Source of the DNA: Streptoverticillium olivoreticuli subsp. olivoreticuli
Lineage (GTDB): Bacteria; Actinomycetota; Actinomycetes; Streptomycetales; Streptomycetaceae
NCBI RefSeq assembly: GCF_003391135.1
Contig: NZ_CP031455.1
Location: forward strand, 3,441,001 to 3,505,000
Direction of reading: 5' to 3'
Length of the DNA stretch: 64,000 nt
Shown: in pieces, positions 16,421-28,291 of the stretch
Numbering within the stretch: the first letter of the stretch is position 1
How the letters are laid out: each line of letters begins with the position of its first letter
The notes under the pieces: model-generated
The model's database searches: none
What the model saw: the letters and a program-made list of their open reading frames with translations, nothing else
What the model was told of the DNA's origin: nothing
Translations under genes and position numbers: made by a program

Positions 16421-18084
16421 TCCGGTTCGAGCAGGTGTCGGTCACGTACGACGACACGGCCGCGCCCGCGCTCGGCGGGGTGGACCTCACCGTGCCCGAG
16501 GGCGAACTCTGCCTGCTCGTCGGCCCGTCGGGGGCCGGCAAGTCGACGCTGCTGGGCACGGTCAGCGGACTCGTACCGCACTTCACCGGCGGCACCCTGC
16601 ACGGCCGCGTCACCGTCGCGGGCCGCGACACCCGCACGCACCGGCCGCGCGAACTCACCGACGTGGTGGGCACGGTGGGCCAGGACCCGCTCGCCCACTT
16701 CGTCACCGACACGGTCGAGGACGAGCTCGCGTACGGCATGGAGTCCCTCGGTGTCGCGCCCGCCGTGATGCGCCGCCGGGTCGAGGAGACCCTGGACCTG
16801 CTGGGTCTGGCCACCCTGCGCGACCGGCCGATCGCCACCCTGTCCGGCGGCCAGCAACAGCGCGTGGCCATCGGCTCGGTGCTGACCACCCACCCCAAGG
16901 TGCTGGTGCTCGACGAGCCGACGTCCGCGCTGGACCCGGGCGCGGCGGAGGAGGTGCTGGCCGTGCTCCAGCGCCTCGTCCACGACCTGGGCACGACCGT
17001 GCTGATGGCCGAACACCGGCTGGAGCGGGTCGTGCAGTACGCGGACCAGGTCATCCTGCTGCCCGCGCCCGGCGCGGCACCGGTCATCGGCGACCCGGCG
17101 GAGATCATGGCGATCTCCCCGGTCCACCCGCCGGTGGTGGCCCTGGGCAGACTGGCGGGGTGGTCGCCACTGCCGCTGTCGGTACGCGACGCGCGGCGCC
17201 GTTCGGCTTCGCTGAAGGAGCGGCTGGCTTCCTCGGGGGCCGGGGTCCGGGGCGGAGCCCCTCACGCGGCGGAGCCGCATATCGGATACAGCGGGAAGGG
17301 GCGGGCCGGGGAAAACCCCCCGGCCCAAGCCACCGGCCTCACCATCCGCCACGCACACCTCACCGCCCTGCGCGACGTCGACCTGACCGTACGAGAAGGC
17401 GAGACCATAGCCCTCATGGGCCGCAACGGCGCCGGCAAGTCCACCCTCCTGCGCACCCTCGTCGGCACCCACCGCCCCACCACCGGCTCCGTACGCGTGG
17501 GCGGCCTGAAGCCGCACAGCACGCCCCCCGCCGAACTCCTGCGCCACGTGGGCCTCGTACCACAGGAGCCGCGCGACCTGCTGTACGCGGACACGGTCGC
17601 CGCGGAGTGCGAGGCGGCGGACGGCGACGCGCGGGCGGAGCCCGGTACGTGCCGGGCGCTGGTCGACGAGCTGCTGCCCGGCGTGTCCGACGCGACGCAC
17701 CCGCGGGACCTGTCCGAGGGCCAGCGCCTCGCGCTCGCGCTCGCCGTGGTGCTGACGGCCCGCCCGCCGCTGATCCTCCTGGACGAGCCGACGCGCGGCC
17801 TCGACTACGCGGCGAAGGAGCGCCTGGTGGAGATCCTGCGCGGGCTCGCCTCCGACGGCCACGCCATCGTCCTGGCCACGCACGACGTGGAGCTGGCGGC
17901 GGAGCTGGCGCACCGGGTGGTGGTCATCGCCGACGGCGAGGTCGTCGCGGACGGCCCGACGGCGGAGGTCGTGGTGGCCTCCCCCGCGTTCGCCCCCCAG
18001 GTCGCGAAGATCCTCGCACCGCTGCCGTGGCTGACGGTCCCGCAGGTGCGTCGCGCGCTGGAAGCGCGGAAGGGGACGGCGTGA
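16417..18084 (+). CDS. ECF transporter A component, two ATPase domains fused
   Basis: 555 residues with two ABC ATPase domains. Domain 1: Walker A GPSGAGKSTLL, signature LSGGQQQR, Walker B VLVLDEPTSALD. Domain 2: Walker A GRNGAGKSTLL, signature DLSEGQRLALA, Walker B LILLDEPTRGLD. The pair corresponds to EcfA and EcfA' in one chain. The linker (about residues 265-310) is low-complexity and encoded by a repeat. GTG 16417 overlaps the T-gene stop as GTGA. It drives uptake, most likely of cobalamin or a precursor given the riboswitch. Confidence 0.93.
   Translation: MIRFEQVSVTYDDTAAPALGGVDLTVPEGELCLLVGPSGAGKSTLLGTVSGLVPHFTGGTLHGRVTVAGRDTRTHRPRELTDVVGTVGQDPLAHFVTDTVEDELAYGMESLGVAPAVMRRRVEETLDLLGLATLRDRPIATLSGGQQQRVAIGSVLTTHPKVLVLDEPTSALDPGAAEEVLAVLQRLVHDLGTTVLMAEHRLERVVQYADQVILLPAPGAAPVIGDPAEIMAISPVHPPVVALGRLAGWSPLPLSVRDARRRSASLKERLASSGAGVRGGAPHAAEPHIGYSGKGRAGENPPAQATGLTIRHAHLTALRDVDLTVREGETIALMGRNGAGKSTLLRTLVGTHRPTTGSVRVGGLKPHSTPPAELLRHVGLVPQEPRDLLYADTVAAECEAADGDARAEPGTCRALVDELLPGVSDATHPRDLSEGQRLALALAVVLTARPPLILLDEPTRGLDYAAKERLVEILRGLASDGHAIVLATHDVELAAELAHRVVVIADGEVVADGPTAEVVVASPAFAPQVAKILAPLPWLTVPQVRRALEARKGTA
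17231..17325 (+). repeat. repeat-derived linker in the ECF ATPase gene
   Basis: The stretch holds CGGGGTCCGGGGCGGAGCCC, GCGGCGGAGCCGC and GGGAAGGGGCGGGCCGGGGA. Very similar blocks occur between genes at 46436-46460 and 49850-49900 in this window. It encodes the linker between the two ATPase domains, in frame. Confidence 0.6.
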
Positions 18085-18986
18085 AGAAGAACCCCGGAGG
18101 CGAGGAGACCGCCCGGCCGTCGCGCCCGGCCGCGGACGAGCGGGGCACTCCATGGAGCCGCCGCCCCGCCACCGTCACCGACCGGCAGGCCCGGGCCATC
18201 CGTCTGGGTCCCCGCTCCGTCGCGGCGCTCGTCCTCGTCTCCCTGATGGGGATCGCGGCCTTCGGCTGGCCGCTGCTCGCCGACTCGGCGTCCGGGCTCG
18301 CCCACTCCAAGGACGCGCCGTGGCTGTTCGCCGCGCTGCTCCCGCTGCTGCTGGCCGTCGTGGCGGCCACCATCGCCGACACCGGCCTGGACGCCAAGGC
18401 CATCGCGATGCTGGGCGTACTCGCGGCGGCGGGCGCGGCCCTGCGGCCGCTGGGCGCGGGCACGGCCGGGATCGAGCCGATGTTCTTCCTGATGGTCCTG
18501 TCGGGCCGGGTCCTGGGCCCGGGCTTCGGCTTCGTCCTCGGCTCGGTGTCGATGTTCGCGTCGGCGCTGCTGACGGGCGGGGTCGGACCGTGGATGCCGT
18601 TCCAGATGCTGGCGATGGGCTGGGTGTCGATGGGCGCGGGCCTGCTCCCGGGCCCGGACCGGCTGCGGGGCCGCCGCGAGGTGCTGCTGCTCGCGGGCTA
18701 CGGCGCGCTGGCCTCCCTCTGCTACGGCACCGTGATGAACCTCCAGGGCTGGCCCTACATCGGCTCCCTGGCCACGGGAGTCTCCTTCGTCCCGGGCGCC
18801 CCCCTTCCGGAGAACCTCACCCGCTTCATCGCCTACTGCCTGACCACGTCCCTGGGCTGGGACGTCCCCCGAGCGATCGTCACGATCACCGCGACCCTCA
18901 CCCTGGGCCCCACCATCCTCAAGGCCCTGCGCAGAGCGACGCGCCGGGCGGCGTTCGACGCGCCGGTGGAATTCAGGAACGGATAG
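18081..18986 (+). CDS. ECF transporter S component (substrate binding)
   Basis: 301 residues with about six membrane helices after a ~60-residue polar N-terminus. GPGFGFVLGSVSMFASALL and GPWMPFQMLAMGWVSMGAG fit the S-component family that includes CbrT-type cobalamin subunits. GTG 18081 overlaps the previous stop as GTGA. As the last gene of the riboswitch operon it most likely binds cobalamin or cobinamide at the membrane; it could receive it from the two anchored proteins encoded first. Confidence 0.88.
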   Translation: MKKNPGGEETARPSRPAADERGTPWSRRPATVTDRQARAIRLGPRSVAALVLVSLMGIAAFGWPLLADSASGLAHSKDAPWLFAALLPLLLAVVAATIADTGLDAKAIAMLGVLAAAGAALRPLGAGTAGIEPMFFLMVLSGRVLGPGFGFVLGSVSMFASALLTGGVGPWMPFQMLAMGWVSMGAGLLPGPDRLRGRREVLLLAGYGALASLCYGTVMNLQGWPYIGSLATGVSFVPGAPLPENLTRFIAYCLTTSLGWDVPRAIVTITATLTLGPTILKALRRATRRAAFDAPVEFRNG

Positions 18987-18996
18987 CGCCGCGGCC

Positions 18997-19017
18997 CTAT
19001 ATAGATTTCTGTATAGT
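18997..19017 (+). promoter_or_regulatory. promoter/operator of the toxin-antitoxin pair
   Basis: The AT-rich repeat CTATATAG-attt-CTGTATAG stands just before the toxin gene. TATAGT (19012-19017) ends 6 nt before the ATG at 19024, so the message is probably leaderless. The repeated half-sites suit binding by the HTH antitoxin. Confidence 0.5.
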
Positions 19018-19023
19018 CGCGCC

Positions 19024-19398
19024 ATGGGTGACCCCTGGCAGATCGAGATCGAGCCGGAAGTCCGGCAGTGGCTGGAGCTCCTCTCGGACGCCCATCACGA
19101 CAAGGTCGAGCGGGCGGCCGACATGCTCGCGGCCCGGCCGACCACTCTGGGGGAGCCGTACTCCCGCCACCTCGGCGGCAAGGTCCGCGAGCTGCGTTTC
19201 ACTCTGGACGGCAACGCCGTGCGTATCGCGTACTGGCTCGCCCCGGGCCGGCGCATCGTGTTACTGACGGTGTTCCGCAAGACCAGGCAGCGCGAGGCGG
19301 CCGAAGTGGAGCGTGCCCAGCAGACACAAAAGGCGTGCGAGGCGGACCACGGCCCTGCCGAGCACAGCTACGACCGGATCAAGGAGGAGAATCCGTGA
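19024..19398 (+). CDS. RelE/HigB-type toxin
   Basis: 124 residues. The core LGGKVRELRFTLDGNAVRIA and RRIVLLTVFRKTRQ is typical of the HigB/Gp49 (DUF891) toxin family, which cleaves mRNA on the ribosome. The C-terminal ~30 residues are extra and polar. Codon 80 is TTA (19261-19263), which should make full-length toxin depend on bldA. The antitoxin gene overlaps the stop. Confidence 0.88.
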   Translation: MGDPWQIEIEPEVRQWLELLSDAHHDKVERAADMLAARPTTLGEPYSRHLGGKVRELRFTLDGNAVRIAYWLAPGRRIVLLTVFRKTRQREAAEVERAQQTQKACEADHGPAEHSYDRIKEENP

Positions 19399-19763
19399 AC
19401 CACTCCCAGTGGAAGACCCGCCGGACCAGGAAACTCCTGGGAGAGCAGGTCGAGGAGTCGCCCGCCTACATGGAGGCCGGGTACGCGTACGCCCTTGGCC
19501 AGGCCGTCTACGACCGGCGTACCGAAATCGGTCTGTCACAGACCGAACTGGCACGTCGCGCGGGTATGGCCCAGCCGCAGATCTCCAACATCGAGGGCGG
19601 TGACTCCGTACCGACCCTGCCACTGCTCACCCGCCTGGCCAAGGCCCTGGACTCGTCGCTGACCATCGACCTGGACGGCGACAGCTCAGCGTTCGTCTTC
19701 ACTCCGCACGATCGTCGGCAGTCGGATGAAGCGCCCTCGGGCGGACGCCCCTCGGCGGCCTGA
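19395..19763 (+). CDS. HigA-type XRE antitoxin
   Basis: 122 residues starting GTG at 19395, overlapping the toxin stop as GTGA, with GGAGGAG 5 nt upstream. The HTH reads GLSQTELARRAGMAQPQISN (about residues 51-70). It should bind and silence the toxin and repress the shared promoter. Order toxin-first is standard for HigBA. Confidence 0.9.
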   Translation: MNHSQWKTRRTRKLLGEQVEESPAYMEAGYAYALGQAVYDRRTEIGLSQTELARRAGMAQPQISNIEGGDSVPTLPLLTRLAKALDSSLTIDLDGDSSAFVFTPHDRRQSDEAPSGGRPSAA

Positions 19764-19861
19764 GCTGCGGCCGCGACTCGGGCAGGCCCCACCCCGGCCT
19801 CGGGGCCGAGGCATGTGCGGGCCTGTCCGGAACTTGAGCTCGCCACGACCCGGCGGCCACA

Positions 19862-20329
19862 TCAGCGGATGAAGACGAACACCCGGTTGTTTCCGAGGCG
19901 TTCCGCGCCATCCGGGGTCTCTATCGTGAAGTCGATGATGCCGGGCGGCTTCTGGCGGCCGCCGGCGTAGGCACTCATGCGGGGGTAGAGCACGACCCAT
20001 TGGCCCGGCTTGCAGTCGAGGTTGAGGGCTACGGACTCGCACGTCAGCGTCTCGAACTCCGAGTCCTCGCCCGTTGTCACCGCGCCGCTCAGGATCTCCT
20101 CCTGCGGGGTGCCCTCGTGTTCCCAGCGGGCCATGGTGAGCTGGGGGTCCATGAAGCGCATCCGGCTCTTCCGCAGGTTCTCGACGGTGATCCGTACCGG
20201 CCCGATCCACTCGGTGCCGACGTTGCGTACGACGACGGACGGGTAGTTGTACTCACTCCCGTGGACGGCCCACAGCTCCCCTCTGCCCTCGATCGTCAGC
20301 CTCGCTGCGGCACTCTCTTCCTCAGCCAT
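19862..20329 (-). CDS. hypothetical cytosolic protein
   Basis: 155 residues starting MAEEESAAARLTIEGRGE; a second ATG 24 nt upstream is possible. It is rich in beta-strand pattern (SVVVRNVGTEWIGPVRITVE) and lacks a signal peptide or membrane segment. The gene follows the thiolase on the same strand with a 101-bp gap, so co-transcription is not certain. No family recognised. Confidence 0.7.
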   Translation of the reverse strand: MAEEESAAARLTIEGRGELWAVHGSEYNYPSVVVRNVGTEWIGPVRITVENLRKSRMRFMDPQLTMARWEHEGTPQEEILSGAVTTGEDSEFETLTCESVALNLDCKPGQWVVLYPRMSAYAGGRQKPPGIIDFTIETPDGAERLGNNRVFVFIR

Positions 20330-20430
20330 TCGCCACCCCTGCCCTCGCATAGGTCGGACCGGACCCGCGCACCCTAACCACGCCGCGCCCGCGCGCACAC
20401 CACCGCCCGGCGCATACGAGCCAAGCAGCC

Positions 20431-23111
<2,681 letters not shown>

Positions 23112-23281
23112 CGGGCACTGCCACTGACGGATAGTCAACTTCCTTTGCCTGGAGCGGAATCGGTCCGTACCAAGACCTTGCCCACCGACACCGGTGGACT
23201 TACTCTCGGGTACACCTCCGGGCCAGGCACGATCGTCACGCCACTCACCCGCTCGCACGCGGCTCTCCGAGAGGACATCGC

Positions 23282-23902
23282 ATGAAGGACGCCCAAGGAA
23301 GACAGGTGACGGGACGCGTCAGATGGCGGAAGTTCGCCGTCCTGGCCGTGCCCGGCTTCGCGGCCACGGCCGCGCTCGCCATCGCGCTCGCCGACGGGGC
23401 ACTGGCGGCCTCGTTCGCCGTTTCAGGGCAGGAGTTCAAGGTCAGCGCCGGCAACCTGGACGGCGAGGGCTTCGCGCAGTACGGCAGCATCGACGCCAAC
23501 GTCCGGGGCCAGCTGCTGCCCGTGGCCGTCACCGCGGTCAAGAAGGCGGAGATCAAGGACCTGTGCCAGTCCGTGGTCACCCATCTCCCCGTGATCGGTG
23601 ACATCTCGCTGAACCTGCACGCCGGCGGGGGCAAGGACCCGGTCAAGGCGTCCGACCTGTTCCTGGACGCCACGCAGCTCAGCGGCAACGCCGAGTTCAA
23701 GAACATCGAGATCGGGCGCGACGCCTCCACGGTCGACAAGGGGCCGAAGGGCGCGCAGGGTCTCCAGGACCTCTTCGCCCAACAGGCGGACCATGTGAAG
23801 ATCAACGACATGCGGCAGGTCGCCTGGGCGACCAACGCGGGCACCTTCACCCTCTCCGGCCTGAGCATGAGCATCGCCAAGGGCAAGCAGGAGTGCTTCT
23901 GA
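23282..23902 (+). CDS. DUF6230 family protein
   Basis: 206 residues. One membrane helix near residue 20-40 (FAVLAVPGFAATAALAIAL), then a soluble domain with VSGQEFKVSAGNLDGEGFAQY and a C-terminal LSGLSMSIAKGKQECF. This matches the Streptomyces DUF6230 family that is paired with DUF6114 genes. GAGAGGACATCGC precedes the ATG. Next gene starts 1 nt after the stop. Function unknown; a cell-surface role is likely. Confidence 0.85.
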   Translation: MKDAQGRQVTGRVRWRKFAVLAVPGFAATAALAIALADGALAASFAVSGQEFKVSAGNLDGEGFAQYGSIDANVRGQLLPVAVTAVKKAEIKDLCQSVVTHLPVIGDISLNLHAGGGKDPVKASDLFLDATQLSGNAEFKNIEIGRDASTVDKGPKGAQGLQDLFAQQADHVKINDMRQVAWATNAGTFTLSGLSMSIAKGKQECF

Positions 23903-23903
23903 C

Positions 23904-25479
<1,576 letters not shown>

Positions 25480-25507
25480 CTTCCGGGGCAGACCGGGGCG
25501 GGAGCGC

Positions 25508-27553
25508 TCAGCCCTTGGACCGCGCCGGTTCCGCCGTCTCCGCGACGGCCGGCGCGTCGCTCCCGCTCCGCGCCCCCGGCACCTTCCCCGGCGCCCGGCG
25601 GCCGGGCCCGGTCAGTGCGTACTGGACGGCGAAGCCCGACATGACCACGAACGCGCCGCCGGCCGCGTCCAGGACGTAGTGGTTGGCGGTGCCGACGATG
25701 ACGGAGAGCGTCATCAGCGGGTAGAGCATGCCCAGCCACTTCATCCACACCTTGGGCGCCACCACGGCGATCACGACGCCGCACCACAGGGACCAGCCGA
25801 TGTGGAGCGACGGCATGGCCGCGTACTGGTTGGAGAGTTCGGTGAGCGCGCCGAAGTCGGGATTGGCGAGATCCTGCGGGCCGTTGGCGGTGTCGATGAA
25901 GCCGCGGCCCGGCATCAGGCGCGGCGGGGCCAGCGGGTAGGCCCAGAAGCCGACGAGCGCCATCAGCGTCGCGACGGACAGCGCCGTGCGGGCCCAGCGG
26001 TAGGTGCCCGGGCGGCGCACGTAGAGGTAGCCGAGCAGGGAGACCGGCACCAGGAAGTGGAAGGTGCCGTAGTAGTAGTCCATGCTGTCGGCGAGCCAGT
26101 CGACGCCCGCCACGAAGTGGTTGAAGCCGTGCTCGACGTCGATGTGCAGGAACTCCTCGGCGCCGAGGATCTGTCGGCCGTGGGACTCCGCGAGGGCCCG
26201 CTCGTCGGGCGCGCTGGCGCGGATGAAGGAGTACGCCCAGTAGCCGACCCGTATCAGCATCAGCTCCAGGAACACGTTCGGCCGGCTCAACGGCCGCTTC
26301 CAGAAGCGGAACAGCGGCACCCAGGAGAACCGGCCCCGCTGCGGCTCGGACGCGGGCGTCGGCAGCGGCCGGTCCCACAGCGGTGACGTGCGCGGCAGGA
26401 AGGGCACCGCGCAGGCGGCGACGATCGCGGCGAGCAGCGGCGCGTTGTCGCCGAGGGGCCGCAGGAAGGGGTTGTCGGGCATGAGGACCGTGCTGGTCAG
26501 CGTCATCACGAGGACGACCAGGACGGGCCAGACGAGCCGGTCGGCGCGGCGCCCGCCGACCCGGCCGACGACGGCGAGCAGGATCCACAGCTGCTGGTGC
26601 TGCCAGGCGGTGGGCGAGACGGCGACCGCGACGCAGCCGGTGAGGGCGGTGGCCAGGAGCAGTTGGCCGTCGAGGGCGTAGCGGGCGGCGCGGCGCAGAC
26701 CGAGCACGGCGACGGCGACGGCGAGCAGGCCGTAGAGCACGAGCTCGGCGGGGCCGTGCAGGCCGATGCGCAGTAACAGGCCGTGCAGCGACTGGTTGGC
26801 GAGGCCGGCGGGCGCCTCGCCGAGGCCGGCCCCGGCGATGTGGTGGAACCAGTACGTCCATGAGTCGTCCGGCATGGCCAGCCAGGCGGCGGCCGTGCCG
26901 ACGGCGAAGGCGATGCCGGACGCGGCGGCGGCGCGGCGCCGCCCGGTCAGCCAGAGCAGCGCGGCGAAGAGCAGCACGGCGGGCTGGAGCGCGGCGGCGA
27001 CGCCGACGAGGATCCCGGAGGCGACGCCGGAGCCGCGGGCCAGGCGCGGCAGACAGCAGGCGAGGAGCACCAGCAGCACGGGGATGATGCTGGTCTGGCC
27101 GAGGGTGAAGGTGTTGCGCACGGGCAGCGAGAGCACGGCCAGGATGATCGCCGCGGGGGTGGCGAGCAGGGCGGTGCGGCGGCTCACCGGGGCGGGCAGC
27201 GAGCGGGCGGCGACGAGGGCGAGGGCGACGACGAGCAGCAGGGTGCCGAGGGTCCAGCCGATGCCGAGGCTGTGTTCGGCGGCCTTGGTCAGCGGTTTGA
27301 GCACGAGTCCCGCGAAGGGCGTACCGGTGAACTTGTCGGTGTCGTAGAGCGATCCCTTCACATGGAGGACACCGTTGTCACCGATCCAGCGTTCGAGGTC
27401 GGTCAGGCGGCGTTCAGGAGGGAGGCGGAGCACCACCGCGGCCTGACGGACTGCCAGTATCCCCGCGAGCAGCCACAGTGCGCCCAGAGCCAGGACCGTC
27501 CGCGACCCCGCCCCGGGCAGGCTCCCCAGGCCGCCCCTCTGTGCATTCGCCAC
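25508..27553 (-). CDS. fused GT87 mannosyltransferase-like and PAP2 protein
   Basis: 681 residues. GTG 27553 follows GGAGGAGCTGCGGGGC. The first ~400 residues carry about ten membrane helices with the DUF2029/GT87 pattern of polyprenyl-phosphate-mannose dependent enzymes. The C-terminal ~270 residues are a PAP2_3 domain with AAMPSLHIGW (near residue 580) and NHYVLDAAGG, as in inositol-phosphate transferases. The product probably builds or modifies an inositol- or mannose-containing membrane lipid. The two functions are often in separate genes. Confidence 0.82.
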   Translation of the reverse strand: MANAQRGGLGSLPGAGSRTVLALGALWLLAGILAVRQAAVVLRLPPERRLTDLERWIGDNGVLHVKGSLYDTDKFTGTPFAGLVLKPLTKAAEHSLGIGWTLGTLLLVVALALVAARSLPAPVSRRTALLATPAAIILAVLSLPVRNTFTLGQTSIIPVLLVLLACCLPRLARGSGVASGILVGVAAALQPAVLLFAALLWLTGRRRAAAASGIAFAVGTAAAWLAMPDDSWTYWFHHIAGAGLGEAPAGLANQSLHGLLLRIGLHGPAELVLYGLLAVAVAVLGLRRAARYALDGQLLLATALTGCVAVAVSPTAWQHQQLWILLAVVGRVGGRRADRLVWPVLVVLVMTLTSTVLMPDNPFLRPLGDNAPLLAAIVAACAVPFLPRTSPLWDRPLPTPASEPQRGRFSWVPLFRFWKRPLSRPNVFLELMLIRVGYWAYSFIRASAPDERALAESHGRQILGAEEFLHIDVEHGFNHFVAGVDWLADSMDYYYGTFHFLVPVSLLGYLYVRRPGTYRWARTALSVATLMALVGFWAYPLAPPRLMPGRGFIDTANGPQDLANPDFGALTELSNQYAAMPSLHIGWSLWCGVVIAVVAPKVWMKWLGMLYPLMTLSVIVGTANHYVLDAAGGAFVVMSGFAVQYALTGPGRRAPGKVPGARSGSDAPAVAETAEPARSKG

Positions 27554-27766
27554 GCCCCGCAGCTCCTCCAGTCGCCCCGGCTCGGTCACCCTCGTAGGGC
27601 TGTTTGAGACCTTACTGAGTCCTGAAGAACAGACGCAGGTCACCCCCAGGTCACCTGACAAGGTCCCACAACTGTCCGGATCCTGACGGCTGTCACCTCC
27701 AACGGCGGGTTCGTGCCGCCGGAAAAAGGTCGCCGCGGGAGATCGGCCGCGTGCCACCATGCGCGC

Positions 27767-28291
27767 ATGACCGAACACAGGACCGATGACCGTCGCGTCC
27801 CCCGGGTGTGGGACATCGCGCCGCAGCCCGTCGGGGCGCCCGCTTCCGCCACGCTGTTGCGGGAGTACCTCACCGACGTCGCCGACCGCTGGCACCTGCT
27901 GCACGACGGCCGCCGGTGCACGGCCGAGGAGATCGACGGCTATCTCGCCGAGGACCCCAGTGACGACCTCGCACCGCCGCGCGGAGTGCTGTTGGTGGGA
28001 CGGCACGGCGGCGAGCAGGGCGGCTGCCTGGGCCTGCGGATGCTGGACGAGCGGACGGCCGAGCTGAAGCGGATGTACGTACGGCCCGCGAAGCGGGGGC
28101 TCGGCGGGGCGTCCGCGCTGCTCGCGGCGGCCGAGGCGGTGGCCCGTGAGTGGGGTGCGGAGCGGATCGTGCTGGACACCAGGAAGGATCTGGTGGAGGC
28201 GGTGGCGCTCTACGTCCGCCACGGTTTCACGCACATCCCGCAGTACAACGAGGGCCCGTACACCGAGGTCTGGCTCGGCAAGGAGCTGTGA
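27767..28291 (+). CDS. GNAT-family N-acetyltransferase
   Basis: 174 residues. The acetyl-CoA loop reads RPAKRGLGGASALL and the preceding strand AELKRMYVRP is canonical for GNAT. The C-terminus VALYVRHGFTHIPQYNEGP completes the fold. I used ATG 27767 as start; an earlier in-frame ATG at 27713 lacks an SD. Substrate unknown. It is convergent with the MFS gene, with the two stop codons back to back. Confidence 0.87.
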   Translation: MTEHRTDDRRVPRVWDIAPQPVGAPASATLLREYLTDVADRWHLLHDGRRCTAEEIDGYLAEDPSDDLAPPRGVLLVGRHGGEQGGCLGLRMLDERTAELKRMYVRPAKRGLGGASALLAAAEAVAREWGAERIVLDTRKDLVEAVALYVRHGFTHIPQYNEGPYTEVWLGKEL

